A DNA stretch of 64,000 bases. It comes from Nostoc sp. UHCC 0926 (GTDB taxonomy: Bacteria; Cyanobacteriota; Cyanobacteriia; Cyanobacteriales; Nostocaceae). The notes below the pieces were generated by a model, which did not search any database, was not told where the DNA came from, and worked only from the letters and a program-made list of their open reading frames with translations. Each line of letters begins with the position of its first letter. The stretch's first letter is position 1. The position numbers and the translations under genes were made by a program. Shown one piece after another: positions 8,440-17,536 of the stretch. The stretch is taken from the NCBI RefSeq assembly GCF_028623165.1, contig NZ_CP117768.1, positions 3,782,001-3,846,000 on the forward strand, written 5' to 3'.

Positions 8440-11106
8440 ATGGTGTTAAAGCAAATATTGAAAATTCTGCTGGTTACAAGCTCTATTTGGTTCTGCGTTC
8501 CAATAAGTGCAATTGCTCAAAAAGTCAACAAACAAGCACAAACTAAATATACTACATCGGTACTACGCGATTCTAGATCGATTGGAAAGATTCTAAGACT
8601 CAATGAAGTAGAACTTCCCAATACCAGCGCTCAAATGCTAGTACAGTCACCAACAAAACCGAATATGCCAACTAGTGAAGTTACGCAAGTGACAGGAGTC
8701 AAGGCAAATCCCACCGACAAAGGTGTGGAGGTGATTTTACAGACTAACAAAGGTCAACAGTTGCAACTAGTCAATCGCAGTGCTGGTAGCAATTTCATTA
8801 CTGACATTCCCAATGCTCAACTGCGCCTACCATCGGGCGAAGCATTCACATTCCGCTCAGAAAAGCCAATAGCGGGTGTTACACAGATAACGGTAACAAA
8901 TCTTGATGCCAATACCATCCGGGTGACAGTGACAGGTGAGGTGGGTGTACCAACTGTCGAGTTGTTTGATAGTCCAGACGAGGGTGTGATCTTCTCTGTT
9001 GCGAGTACTGCACCTTCTAGGCCATCACAGCAGCAACCCCAAACACCACAACAGCCAACGAACCAGACACAACCAAATCAACCATCAGCCTCGGGTGATC
9101 AGCCAATTGAATTGGTAGTAACAGGTGAGCAAGATGGGTATCGCGTACCTGATGCATCAACTGCTACAAGAACCGACACGCCTCAACGTGACATTCCCCA
9201 ATCGATTCAAGTCATTCCCCAACAAGTCATCAAGGATCAGCAAATCATACGTATTAGTGATGCTGTACGTAATGTTAGTGGTGTGACTCTGCAAGGGGGT
9301 TATGCCGGGGCCACGGATAATTACAACATTCGCGGATTCACAACTTATGACAACTTGAGAAACGGTTTTGCCGTTCAAGACAACTTTGTGAATCCAACTA
9401 ACATTGAGCGGATCGAAGTTCTCAAGGGTCCGGCTTCAGTGCTATATGGACAGTTTGAGCCGGGTGGTGTAGTCAATTACATTACCAAACAACCACTCAG
9501 TGAGCCTTATTACTCCGCTGAATTTACAGCCGGAAGTTTTAGCACTTATCGCCCCTCCATTGATATTTCTGGGCCCCTGAACTCAGACAAAACGTTGCTG
9601 TACCGTTTGAATGCGGCATACGAAAACTTTGGTAGTTTTATCGATTTTAATCATCAGGAAACATTCGCGATCGCACCAGCATTAACCTACAAAATTGATG
9701 ATGCGACAACATTGACACTGGAGTATGAATACCTCAAAGTTGATCGTACCTTTTATGATGGTTTTTTGCCCGATCCAATCGTTTTTAAAGCTCCGATCAG
9801 CCGTTTCCTGGGGGAACCAGACGATCATTTCTCCCAAGAGACAAACTCTGTGTTTCTTAACGTCAATCATCGCTTCAGTAAAAACATTCAGTTCCGCAGT
9901 GGCTTTTCCGCTACGGTTAATAATTCTGAGGAATCAGAGTTTCGACCGGATAGCATTGATGCAGATGGTCGTACTGTACGGCGAAGGTTCGCCGCTGGTC
10001 CGGGTTATTACCAAAACTACTCCCTGCAAAACGATTTAATCAGTAATTTCAGTACTGGTTCCATCCAACATCAACTTCTTGTGGGGTTGGAGTGGAATAA
10101 ATATATCAATGGCTATGATTATTTGCGAAGTACTGCTTCATTGACTCCCAGTATTGATTTATTTAATCCTGTATATGGGGCTTCCCGCCCAGCAGAATTT
10201 GATGAGGCAGCAGAACGCGATCGTTATGACCGTAATACCATCGCCGTTTATCTGCAAGATCAAGTGACATTGCTGCCAAATCTGAAGCTATTAGTAGGCG
10301 GTAGGTATGACTTTATTCACCGCAAAAATCGCGTGCAACTGCTAGATTCTTTGGGTAGAGATCCAATTGATGATGCCACTATTGATCGGTTGTATGATGA
10401 TGCTTTTTCACCTCGCGTTGGCATTGTTTATCAGCCGATTGAACCGATTTCAATTTACGCCAGCTACAGCCGCTCGTTTAACCCTAGCTCCTCGCAGACG
10501 GCAGATAGAACTCAACTGCCACCAGAGCGCGGCACTCAGTATGAAGTAGGACTCAAAGCCGATCTGATTAAAGACAGGCTATCTGCTACCTTTGCTGCCT
10601 ATGATATCACCAAAGAAAATGTCGCTACAACCGATCCAAACAATACTGACTTTTCCATTGCGGCTGGAGAAGTGAAAAGTCGCGGTTTGGAATTTGACGT
10701 TTCTGGGCAGATTCTATCAGGTTGGAATGTGATTGGGTCTTTATTCCACAACGATGCTTTTGTGAGTAGAGATAATAGTCTACCAGTGGGCGATTCGTTG
10801 GTCAATGCTGCTGGTATTGGGGGGAGTCTGTGGACAAGCTATGAAATTCAAAACGGTGATTGGAAAGGATTAGGGTTTGGTGGGGGAGTATTTTATACAG
10901 GCGATCGCGAAACTGAACTTCCCAACACATTTAAAATCCCCTCCTATGTGCGTGCTGATGCCACCATTTTCTACAAACGCGATAACTGGAGGGTTGGGCT
11001 GAACTTTAAGAATCTTTTTGATACTCGCTATTACGATTCTCAAGGCTACGTTCTGCGTCCTGGAGCACCACTAACTGTTCTAGGAACGATTTCCGTGCAG
11101 TTTTGA
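8440..11106 (+). CDS. TonB-dependent siderophore receptor with N-terminal AMIN domain
   Basis: This outer-membrane, energy-dependent transporter probably takes up a ferric siderophore. It has 888 residues: signal peptide (1-28), an AMIN domain (about 80-190; VTGVKANPTDKGVEVIL to VELFDSPDEGVIFSV), a Pro/Gln-rich linker, the plug (about 240-345; PQRDIPQSIQVIPQQVI, NIRGF, IERIEVLKGPASVLYGQFEPGG) and a 22-strand barrel ending in a terminal Phe (VLGTISVQF), as needed for Bam insertion. AMIN fused to the receptor is a cyanobacterial habit and may anchor it to peptidoglycan. It is followed by a PepSY membrane protein, a common partner in iron uptake. Confidence 0.93.
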   Translation: MVLKQILKILLVTSSIWFCVPISAIAQKVNKQAQTKYTTSVLRDSRSIGKILRLNEVELPNTSAQMLVQSPTKPNMPTSEVTQVTGVKANPTDKGVEVILQTNKGQQLQLVNRSAGSNFITDIPNAQLRLPSGEAFTFRSEKPIAGVTQITVTNLDANTIRVTVTGEVGVPTVELFDSPDEGVIFSVASTAPSRPSQQQPQTPQQPTNQTQPNQPSASGDQPIELVVTGEQDGYRVPDASTATRTDTPQRDIPQSIQVIPQQVIKDQQIIRISDAVRNVSGVTLQGGYAGATDNYNIRGFTTYDNLRNGFAVQDNFVNPTNIERIEVLKGPASVLYGQFEPGGVVNYITKQPLSEPYYSAEFTAGSFSTYRPSIDISGPLNSDKTLLYRLNAAYENFGSFIDFNHQETFAIAPALTYKIDDATTLTLEYEYLKVDRTFYDGFLPDPIVFKAPISRFLGEPDDHFSQETNSVFLNVNHRFSKNIQFRSGFSATVNNSEESEFRPDSIDADGRTVRRRFAAGPGYYQNYSLQNDLISNFSTGSIQHQLLVGLEWNKYINGYDYLRSTASLTPSIDLFNPVYGASRPAEFDEAAERDRYDRNTIAVYLQDQVTLLPNLKLLVGGRYDFIHRKNRVQLLDSLGRDPIDDATIDRLYDDAFSPRVGIVYQPIEPISIYASYSRSFNPSSSQTADRTQLPPERGTQYEVGLKADLIKDRLSATFAAYDITKENVATTDPNNTDFSIAAGEVKSRGLEFDVSGQILSGWNVIGSLFHNDAFVSRDNSLPVGDSLVNAAGIGGSLWTSYEIQNGDWKGLGFGGGVFYTGDRETELPNTFKIPSYVRADATIFYKRDNWRVGLNFKNLFDTRYYDSQGYVLRPGAPLTVLGTISVQF

Positions 11107-11235
11107 CCCCATCTCACCTCGATGCAAAGGTGAAGGAACAAGAGAGTTTCCTACCTTGCTTTGGGAGACAAATCAATTCTTCCTCCTTGCATCAGGGAAT
11201 GAGGGGGTAAAAATCTAACTAGCTTTGTGGCGATT

Positions 11236-12348
11236 ATGAACCGGAAAAAACTACGCTCTATCGTTTTTTACCTGCACCAATATATCGGTCTTTTTGTTGG
11301 ACTGGTGCTGGTTATCGTTGGCTTGACAGGTAGCTTGTTGGTGTTCGAGCAAGATTTTGACCACTTTATGATTACTCAACAGTATGGACAGATTATTCCC
11401 CAACAGGTGCAGTTATCCCCAGAGTCAGTGCTGAATACAATTGAGGCGAAGTATGCAGCGCGAAGCGATCTCCATCTTTTTCGTATTTATTTGCCAGATA
11501 CTCCTTCTTCTCCCTACGTGGGGCAGTTGTCATCAGCTGATGAGCAAAGGACAGAAGTTTTTGTCAACCCTTATACAGGCAAAATTCTCGGTGAGCGGAT
11601 ATCGGATAAAACTCTAATTGGTGTCATCCTTAGTCTGCATTACAGCCTAATGGCAGGCGAAACCGGAATTATGTTTGTTGGCATTGCTGCCTTTCTAATG
11701 TGTATCCTCACGATCACAGGTTTAGTTCTCTGGCCTGGTTGGCGTAAGCTAATTGCAGGCTTCAAAATTAAGCTTGATGCTCATCCTAAGCGCGTGAACT
11801 TTGACATTCACAAAGTGGCTGGCATTATCGCTGTGATTTTTTTATTCTTTACTGGCTTTACTGGCTTTTGCTGGAGCTTTAGCTTTCCTGAACCGATTAT
11901 TTACGCTATTACATTCACCCCAAAACCATCTGAGCCAGTATCCAAGCCAATTCCTAGTAAATCAACCTTAGGGCTGACAGAACAACTGAAAATTGCCGAT
12001 GCTGCCTTACCTGGTGCTGTTACTAAAAGCATTTATTTTCCCAGTAAACCAGAAGATGCCCTCCAAATTCGCATGAAGCTGCCGCAGGAAAATGTAGAGT
12101 ATGGGAATAGTAATGTTTATCTCGATCAGTACACGGGTGAGGTTTTGCGAGTTGATAATGCTTTAAAGATGCGGTTGGGCGATCGCGTCCTCAACTCTTT
12201 TGTACCCCTGCACTACGGCACATTTGGTGGCTTACCCACCCGTATTCTCTATGTATTTGTTGGACTTGCACCATTGGTTCTTTTTGTTACTGGTTTGGTG
12301 ATGTGGTGGTATCGCTATCGGGCAAAAGCTGTAGTTAGCGATGTCTGA
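11236..12348 (+). CDS. PepSY-associated membrane protein, iron-uptake type
   Basis: 370 residues from the ATG at 11236 (a GTG at 11227 is also in frame). Four membrane helices are visible (about 10-32, 135-160, 190-215, 338-360), with two periplasmic PepSY-like segments between them, conserved histidines (YLHQYIGL, LHYSLMAG, DIHKVAG, LHYGTFGG) and a final WW pair. The family (PiuB/FhuF-neighbour type) is thought to reduce ferric siderophores at the inner membrane. It lies 129 bases after the TonB receptor in the same direction, consistent with a two-gene iron-uptake unit. Confidence 0.88.
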   Translation: MNRKKLRSIVFYLHQYIGLFVGLVLVIVGLTGSLLVFEQDFDHFMITQQYGQIIPQQVQLSPESVLNTIEAKYAARSDLHLFRIYLPDTPSSPYVGQLSSADEQRTEVFVNPYTGKILGERISDKTLIGVILSLHYSLMAGETGIMFVGIAAFLMCILTITGLVLWPGWRKLIAGFKIKLDAHPKRVNFDIHKVAGIIAVIFLFFTGFTGFCWSFSFPEPIIYAITFTPKPSEPVSKPIPSKSTLGLTEQLKIADAALPGAVTKSIYFPSKPEDALQIRMKLPQENVEYGNSNVYLDQYTGEVLRVDNALKMRLGDRVLNSFVPLHYGTFGGLPTRILYVFVGLAPLVLFVTGLVMWWYRYRAKAVVSDV

Positions 12349-12696
12349 CAACAAGCCAAGGCAGCGTCTACGCTCAATAGTAATGTTATAGTCAGGTCGA
12401 AATTAACTGACAACTCTTATTGCGATGGGCAAAGCCCCACCGGAGGCGATCGCGCTTTGCATCTGTCTTTTAGGCGATGCCTTTGGTGTACGTACCTTTA
12501 AGACACTGATAATCAAACTACACTAAATAACTATTGGCTATCACCATTTTTCAGACACTGGCAATATTCAGGAGGTTTTAGTTATTTCAACTAGCTAGAA
12601 TGCCTAAGCCAGGAAGTCACCCTTCTGCTCGACGTTGACAAACCGTTCTACATTATTGATGTCAGCAAAGCTATTTTTGATCCATGCTTGCTCATT

Positions 12697-12914
12697 ATGA
12701 CGTTATCAGCGAACAAACAGATGTAAAAGATTCTTAATGGGTTTGGCGTCAAAGTACTCCACATAAATTGAGCCTAATTTACGTGAATTTACCTATTGTT
12801 TCTTTGCGGTCTTTGTGGAACTATCCTTTACATCACAACTAAATACATTAAATCGATAGAGTTACCGTAGTTTAATAAAAGCCAGAAATATGAAAATCTC
12901 TATGAGGCTGACAT
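12697..12914 (+). repeat. Duplicated intergenic block, copy 2
   Basis: This is the counterpart of 7865-8083. Here it ends about 130 bases before the tandem NIL-domain gene, so it probably holds that gene's promoter. Sequence conservation is strongest over the ACCGTAG motif. Confidence 0.8.
12852..12878 (+). promoter_or_regulatory. ACCGTAG motif, candidate sulfur operator (site 2)
   Basis: Identical to site 1 over ATCGATAGAGTTACCGTAGT and the following TTAATAA. It lies about 170 bases before the start of the tandem NIL gene, in the same orientation. Confidence 0.5.
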
Positions 12915-13047
12915 TCAACCAGGCACAGTTGAGTTGTAGAGACACGGCATCAGCAAGATTCTCTACCGAAACCAAAAATTGCGTAGACGCAGCCCGCCTT
13001 CTCTACGAGACGCTCCGCGAACGGCATCGCTATTGGGAATTAATCTG

Positions 13048-13692
13048 ATGTCTCTCACAAAATCTGTAGAACCCGCTTCAGTCCATAGCCGAATTCTCGT
13101 GCCTCAGCGATATCATAGGCAACCTGTCATTTCTCGACTGGTGTCTCGTTATGGTTTAACCGTCAATATCAAAGCTGCATCCCTGACATCAGATAGTGAC
13201 AGCGATGGCTGGTTTGATTTAGAACTTTCGGGAAATCCCCAAAAACTGACAAATAGCCTATCTTACTTGCAAGGATTGGGAGTGAATTTGCTGCAACTAG
13301 CGATCGCTAACAACATTCAACCCAACCAGCACTCTCTACCTTTCCCAAATCCAGCTAGCAAACTGAGTCCCAAAGACTCTGCATGGCTGACAAATCAATG
13401 GCAAGAACAATTCCAGCAATGGATTTCTACAGGTCAAACCAATCGATTGCGCTTGCAACTGTGCGTCTTAAAATCTTATTATGAGGAACCAGTGATTTCC
13501 GAGTTAGTTTCTCGTTATGGACTAACAGTCAACATCACCAGTGCTAGACTTCAACCCGATACGCAAGATGACGGCTGGTTTGACTTGGATTTGTGGGGGA
13601 GAACAAAGCAACTCTACTCTAGCCTGAGTTATTTGGAAAAACTGGGACTACCAATTTGGCTGGATTTGTCTAGCGTTTATAGCGATCGCTAA
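13048..13692 (+). CDS. Tandem NIL-domain protein
   Basis: 214 residues carrying two NIL domains (about 13-92 and 130-210). Each shows the pattern EPVISRLVSRYGLTVNI or a close variant, then DGWFDL and a SLSYL helix. I start it at the ATG at 13048: an upstream open extension to 12979 only reads an interspersed repeat. The domain is known from the methionine transporter ATPase MetN, where it senses substrate; here no ATPase is attached. The neighbours (CysR-like regulator, cysE, cysK) and the upstream motif suggest a sulfur-linked role, which is inference. Confidence 0.85.
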   Translation: MSLTKSVEPASVHSRILVPQRYHRQPVISRLVSRYGLTVNIKAASLTSDSDSDGWFDLELSGNPQKLTNSLSYLQGLGVNLLQLAIANNIQPNQHSLPFPNPASKLSPKDSAWLTNQWQEQFQQWISTGQTNRLRLQLCVLKSYYEEPVISELVSRYGLTVNITSARLQPDTQDDGWFDLDLWGRTKQLYSSLSYLEKLGLPIWLDLSSVYSDR

Positions 13693-13695
13693 CTG

Positions 13696-13922
13696 ATACC
13701 AATTCGCTATGAAGATGCACTTAATTTTTATTAAACGAACCGCCCTTCGGGTGACGCTCGTTGCGCTAAAGCGTCTCCCTTTGGGAGAAGACTCGCTAAC
13801 GCTGCGCTAACACCAGTCGCCTACGGCGGGAAACCCGCCTACAGCGCTGGTTCACCAAGTACGCCAAATACGCCAAGGAACAAGGAATAATCATTAAGTG
13901 CAAGTTTAGGGAGAATTGGTAT
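13696..13922 (+). mobile_element. MITE-like element with ATACCAATTC ends (copy A)
   Basis: Begins ATACCAATTCGCTATGAAG and ends GAGAATTGGTAT, with a second inner inverted pair (GCACTTAAT and ATTAAGTGC). A near-identical copy in opposite orientation lies at 41968-42134. Copy A carries an extra about 57 bases (13752-13810) of another interspersed repeat, so one repeat has inserted into the other. It encodes no protein. Confidence 0.65.
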
Positions 13923-14082
13923 GAATAATTAAAATTATCGCAATCCTCAGATCCATGACTTGTTAGATAAGTTGAGGATCTCGTTGTTCAGAAACCATTT
14001 ATAAAGTAAATCAAAAGTTAGGGTGTGTTACAGCTTTAGGGACTGACAAAAAATAAATTATCCAAAATTATTTGTACATTTG

Positions 14083-14108
14083 TAGGGGCGCAAGGCCTTG
14101 CGCCCCTA
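14083..14108. repeat. 26-bp perfect palindrome, TAGGGGCGCAAGG type
   Basis: TAGGGGCGCAAGG is followed directly by its reverse complement. The same core forms the centre of the 50-bp palindrome at 42429-42478, so this is a dispersed palindromic repeat. It lies in the tail-to-tail gap after the CysR-like gene. Confidence 0.75.
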
Positions 14109-14283
14109 ATAGTCCCCTACAGTAATTTTATTTTTACTTTATAAATGACCTCTGACGAATGATTCCTGAATTAATTCATGGAAAACAAAAAATTTAGTAT
14201 CAATATTTTTTGTAACCATCAAATTTATTAGTAAAGTAATTATGAATTACGCTGACGGCGATGGCTGGTTTGGCTGAAATAAT

Positions 14284-14874
14284 CTAAATTTCGTAGTACC
14301 AAATTTCTTCTTCTCGCAGCACAATTCGATGCAGAGAAAGACGAGCAATCAAGCCTTCTTGCTCAAACTGCCCAAGAACACGAGTGATGGTCACACGAGT
14401 TGAACCCAGCATTTCCGCCAGGTCTTCATGAGTCAGACGCATATCTATTAAACGTCCCTTCTCAACTTCCGAACCAAACTTTTTGGATAACCATGCCAAC
14501 AGCTTGATGAGCATATTATCCACTTTTTTATGGCTACGAATAACCATCAATTCTTGAGCCTGTTGGATATGAGCAAGTAGAGTTTCTGTTAGTTGAGTCC
14601 ATTCCTCTAAAGGTAAGACCGTCGCCTCCACTTTAGTTAAGCATTCCATCTGATAAGGTTCTAATTTTGACAAGGCCTTACCAACGATATCTCCAGGGCC
14701 CCACAATCCCAGAGCGACAGTTGTACCATCTTCCAGATAGGTAAAAGTCCTGACAAAACCCGTTTCAATCTTCCAAAGTCCGTTTTGATGCTCTGGCAGG
14801 AATGACCGACGGGCAAAAACTTGCTTAGTATTATTACTGTTTAAGCTAGGAAAGCTTGTGTACAAAGACACCAT
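14284..14874 (-). CDS. Crp/Fnr-family regulator, CysR-like
   Basis: 196 residues. It has a shortened N-terminal cyclic-nucleotide-binding-type barrel (about 20-95, with DGTTVALGLWGPGDIVG) and a C-terminal winged helix (about 135-190, LTHEDLAEMLGSTRVTITRVLGQFEQEG, recognition helix TRVTITRVL). The cyanobacterial CysR regulators of sulfate uptake are small Crp-type proteins of this kind. With cysE, cysK and sulfate transport genes close by, a sulfur-starvation role is likely but not proven. A copy of the ACCGTAG motif lies 16-42 bases upstream of the start. Confidence 0.8.
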   Translation of the reverse strand: MVSLYTSFPSLNSNNTKQVFARRSFLPEHQNGLWKIETGFVRTFTYLEDGTTVALGLWGPGDIVGKALSKLEPYQMECLTKVEATVLPLEEWTQLTETLLAHIQQAQELMVIRSHKKVDNMLIKLLAWLSKKFGSEVEKGRLIDMRLTHEDLAEMLGSTRVTITRVLGQFEQEGLIARLSLHRIVLREEEIWYYEI

Positions 14875-14889
14875 ATATACGACTATTTT

Positions 14890-14916
14890 CCGATAAATTA
14901 ACCGTAGTATTATATA
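14890..14916 (+). promoter_or_regulatory. ACCGTAG motif, candidate sulfur operator (site 3)
   Basis: CCGATAAATTAACCGTAGTA then TTATATA, with the same six-base gap between CGAT and ACCGTAGT as sites 1 and 2. It overlaps the expected promoter or leader of the CysR-like gene, although it points the opposite way from that gene. Confidence 0.5.
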
Positions 14917-15049
14917 TTTATATCAGGTTCTAAGAGCTTATGAGTATTTTAAAGAGGGGAGTAGGGAGATGAGGGGTAGAGGGGAAAGGGGAGCAGGGGG
15001 AGAAAGAATAACTAAATAATGCCCCATGCCCCATGCCCAATGCTTTAAA

Positions 15050-15778
15050 TTAAATTCCTGCACCATCAAGAAAATCTTCAATTATCCCATCAGAATTTTT
15101 GCTCTTAGGGTTGTCAATTTGTTGGTCGCCAAGCTCAGTTGGGGAGAAACTTGATTGATCTTCTAGCTGCTCGAACTCTTTCTCTAAAGCCTTGACGCGT
15201 TCAAATAGAGCGCGGATTACTTCAGCTTCTACGTCACGGACTTTATCATGATCCAGAACATTGGTAGGTAAGTTGTTCTGACGAGTCACACGCCCTGGAA
15301 TCCCAACTACAGTAGTGTTACTGGGCACATCTCTCAGCACCACAGAACCGGCTCCAATCCGGACGCGATCGCCAATTTCAATATTTCCCAAAACCTTTGC
15401 ACCCGTTCCCACAACTACATGAGAGCCTAAAGTTGGATGGCGTTTGCCGCTTTCTTTCCCCGTCCCGCCAAGGGTGACGCCTTGATAAATTAGGGCATGG
15501 TCGCCCACGATCGCTGTCTCACCAATCACTACTCCCATCCCGTGGTCAATAAACACTCCCTGACCAATTAATGCGCCAGGATGGATTTCAATTCCGGTTA
15601 AAAACCGACTAATATGAGAGATAAACCGAGGGATGAAGGGAATTCCAAGTTTATGCAGCCAGTGTGCCAATCGATGAAACACTAGGGCATGAAGTCCAGG
15701 GTAACAGAACAATACTTCTAGCCAGTTACGGGCTGCTGGATCACGCTCAAAAATGGTTCGCAAATCAGTTAGTAGCAT
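15050..15778 (-). CDS. cysE: Serine O-acetyltransferase
   Basis: CysE acetylates L-serine with acetyl-CoA to O-acetylserine, the substrate of CysK. I start it at the ATG at 15778 (242 residues): [20 protein letters not shown] is the usual cyanobacterial beginning, while an open extension to 15841 is atypical. The left-handed beta-helix repeats run from about residue 65 ([20 protein letters not shown] through [20 protein letters not shown]), with catalytic His in [13 protein letters not shown] charged C-terminal tail (about 60 residues) follows. It is divergent from the Rrf2-cysK pair, with two copies of the ACCGTAG motif between them. Confidence 0.95.
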   Translation of the reverse strand: MLLTDLRTIFERDPAARNWLEVLFCYPGLHALVFHRLAHWLHKLGIPFIPRFISHISRFLTGIEIHPGALIGQGVFIDHGMGVVIGETAIVGDHALIYQGVTLGGTGKESGKRHPTLGSHVVVGTGAKVLGNIEIGDRVRIGAGSVVLRDVPSNTTVVGIPGRVTRQNNLPTNVLDHDKVRDVEAEVIRALFERVKALEKEFEQLEDQSSFSPTELGDQQIDNPKSKNSDGIIEDFLDGAGI

Positions 15779-15876
15779 ACTCAGTTGAGATTTTCGTTGG
15801 TAAGTGAGGCTCTGAAAACAGAAACTCAGGATAATTCCCACAAAAAGATCAAGTCGTTTATGGGAATTGTGTAAGA

Positions 15877-15900
15877 TAATAATCTACGGTAAGTCGATAG
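15877..15900 (-). promoter_or_regulatory. ACCGTAG motif, candidate sulfur operator (site 4)
   Basis: On the minus strand it reads CTATCGACTTACCGTAGATT then ATTA, about 100 bases before the cysE ATG and in the same direction. It matches sites 1-3 over TTACCGTAG and the trailing A/T block. Confidence 0.5.
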
Positions 15901-15990
15901 AGTAAAGTGTTTTGTGGGGGAGATAAGTGGGATGCTATCACATTCCACACTTTGAGAAAAATTAATTTCGCATAAACTGCGATAAGTCCC

Positions 15991-16013
15991 TCGATTCACC
16001 GTAGTATATTGAG
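15991..16013 (+). promoter_or_regulatory. ACCGTAG motif, candidate sulfur operator (site 5)
   Basis: TCGATTCACCGTAGTATATT lies just before the Rrf2 gene. If translation starts at the TTG at 16009 the motif would overlap the coding start; with the TTG at 16045 it lies about 30-55 bases upstream, a normal operator place for self-regulation. Confidence 0.5.
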
Positions 16014-16044
16014 TACAGTCTTGAATAGCCAAAACTACGCTCTC

Positions 16045-16476
16045 TTGGATCTGTCTTCCAAAGTGGAATACGCGCTGCTGGCACTCTTAGAACTGGCAAG
16101 CCACCACGGAAAAAAACTTCCTCTAACCATGAGCGAGATCACTGCCAAGCAACCCATACCTGAGCGCTATCTGGAACAAATTTTGACCAACCTCCGGCGT
16201 GCTGGTGTGGTGCAGAGTCAACGCGGCTCTAAAGGAGGTTTCGTTTTAGTTCGTGAACCCTGGCAGATTACAATACTTGAAATTGTCACTTTGGTCGAAG
16301 GCGAGCGGAAAGAGAAAGATACCTCTGACTCTTCCACTCTGGAAAAGACTCTGGTATATGAAGTTTGGGAGCAAGCCAACGCTGCCTCAATAGAAGTTTT
16401 GGGGCGCTATACACTCCAAGACTTGTGCCAGGAAAGAGAAACTCGCGCCCAGCAAAGTCCAATGTATTATATTTAG
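16045..16476 (+). CDS. Rrf2-family transcription regulator, CymR-like
   Basis: Rrf2 proteins are dimeric winged-helix regulators; CymR members control cysteine synthesis, in Gram-positives together with CysK. The sequence begins SSKVEYALLALLELASHH, then a recognition segment (ISERYLEQILTNLRRAGVVQSQRG-like, with PIPERYLEQ here) and the wing (RGSKGGFVL). There are no clustered cysteines, so an Fe-S sensor of the IscR type is unlikely. The start is uncertain: TTG codons at 16009, 16021 and 16045 are in frame; I prefer 16045 because it gives MDLSSKVEYALL, the usual beginning. It precedes cysK by 18 bases. Confidence 0.85.
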   Translation: MDLSSKVEYALLALLELASHHGKKLPLTMSEITAKQPIPERYLEQILTNLRRAGVVQSQRGSKGGFVLVREPWQITILEIVTLVEGERKEKDTSDSSTLEKTLVYEVWEQANAASIEVLGRYTLQDLCQERETRAQQSPMYYI

Positions 16477-16494
16477 ACACGACGGAGTACTCAC

Positions 16495-17457
16495 ATGCGG
16501 ATAGCGAAAGATATCACAGAGTTAATTGGACGGACTCCTTTAGTTCAATTAAACAAGATTCCCCAAGCTTCGGGAGCGGTTGCTCAGATTGTGGTGAAGC
16601 TAGAAAGCATGAATCCAGCATCTTCTGTGAAAGACCGGATTGGCGCCAGTATGGTGGAAGCGGCAGAGGAAGCAGGCTTAATTCACCCCGGAAAAACCAT
16701 TTTAGTAGAGCCAACTTCTGGGAATACAGGAATTGCGCTGGCGATGGTGGCGGCCGCTAAGGGGTACCATCTCATTCTAACGATGCCTGACACAATGAGC
16801 CAGGAAAGACGATCCATGCTCAAAGCTTATGGCGCTCAACTAGAGTTAACGCCAGGGGTAGAAGGGATGCGAGGAGCGATCGGTCGTGCAGAGCAGATTT
16901 TAGCTCAAACGCCCAATGCTTATATGTTGCAGCAGTTCCGCAACTTTGCCAACCCGAAAGTTCACGCCGAAACCACAGCAGAAGAAATTTGGAATGATAC
17001 CGATGGACAGGTAGATATTCTTGTGGCGGGAGTGGGTACTGGTGGGACGATTACCGGAGTTGCAGAAGTTATTAAAGGACGGAAGCCGAGTTTTAAAGCG
17101 ATCGCAGTTGAGCCAAGCAACAGCCCAGTATTAGCAGGTGGAAAATCGGGGCCTCACAAAATTCAGGGGATCGGCGCGGGATTTATCCCAGCAATTTACC
17201 GTTCAGAACTGGTAGATGAAGTGATTCAGGTAGCGGATGAGGAGGCGATCGCTTACAGCCGTCGTCTAGCAAAAGAAGAAGGATTGCTATCTGGCATTTC
17301 TACTGGCGCTGCTTTATACGCAGCTATTAAAGTGGCACAGCGACCAGAAAATGCAGGTCGCCTAATCGTCATGATCCAGCCTAGCTTCGGTGAACGCTAC
17401 CTCAGTACCTCACTGTTCAAAGACCCAGAAGAGAATGAGTGGTTGAGTAAAGTTTGA
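16495..17457 (+). CDS. cysK: Cysteine synthase A (O-acetylserine sulfhydrylase)
   Basis: CysK joins O-acetylserine and sulfide to cysteine, using pyridoxal phosphate. It has 320 residues, the normal length. The PLP lysine is K46 in SSVKDRIG, the phosphate loop is GTGGTITG, and TSGNTG (74-79) binds substrate. A GGAG ribosome site precedes the ATG. It lies 18 bases after the Rrf2 gene, so regulator and enzyme are co-transcribed, which fits a CymR-CysK type link. The CysE C-terminus needed for the cysteine synthase complex is encoded just upstream on the other strand. Confidence 0.96.
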   Translation: MRIAKDITELIGRTPLVQLNKIPQASGAVAQIVVKLESMNPASSVKDRIGASMVEAAEEAGLIHPGKTILVEPTSGNTGIALAMVAAAKGYHLILTMPDTMSQERRSMLKAYGAQLELTPGVEGMRGAIGRAEQILAQTPNAYMLQQFRNFANPKVHAETTAEEIWNDTDGQVDILVAGVGTGGTITGVAEVIKGRKPSFKAIAVEPSNSPVLAGGKSGPHKIQGIGAGFIPAIYRSELVDEVIQVADEEAIAYSRRLAKEEGLLSGISTGAALYAAIKVAQRPENAGRLIVMIQPSFGERYLSTSLFKDPEENEWLSKV

Positions 17458-17536
17458 TTCCATATACCAATTTGAGATTTTAGATTTTAGGGACTGACAA
17501 AAAAGAAATTATCCCAAAAAAATCAAGAAACAATAT

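Larger units (their letters stand above)
12349..13047. other. Gene-free stretch with duplicated block copy 2
   Basis: The first about 340 bases contain small repeats and no gene. Bases 12697-12914 are copy 2 of the duplicated block, and bases 12980-13030 are an interspersed repeat (TTCTCTACGAGACGCTCCGC). Confidence 0.6.
13693..14283. other. Gene-free stretch with nested mobile repeats
   Basis: Holds a MITE-like element (13696-13922) and a 26-bp palindrome (14083-14108). The rest is AT-rich downstream DNA of two convergent genes with no gene visible. Confidence 0.6.

Noticed and set aside
12979..13047. N-terminal extension of the tandem NIL protein
   Set aside because: It reads an interspersed repeat (Arg-rich peptide); the family pattern begins after the ATG at 13048.
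15779..15841. N-terminal extension of CysE
   Set aside because: The usual cyanobacterial CysE begins [10 protein letters not shown] at 15778.
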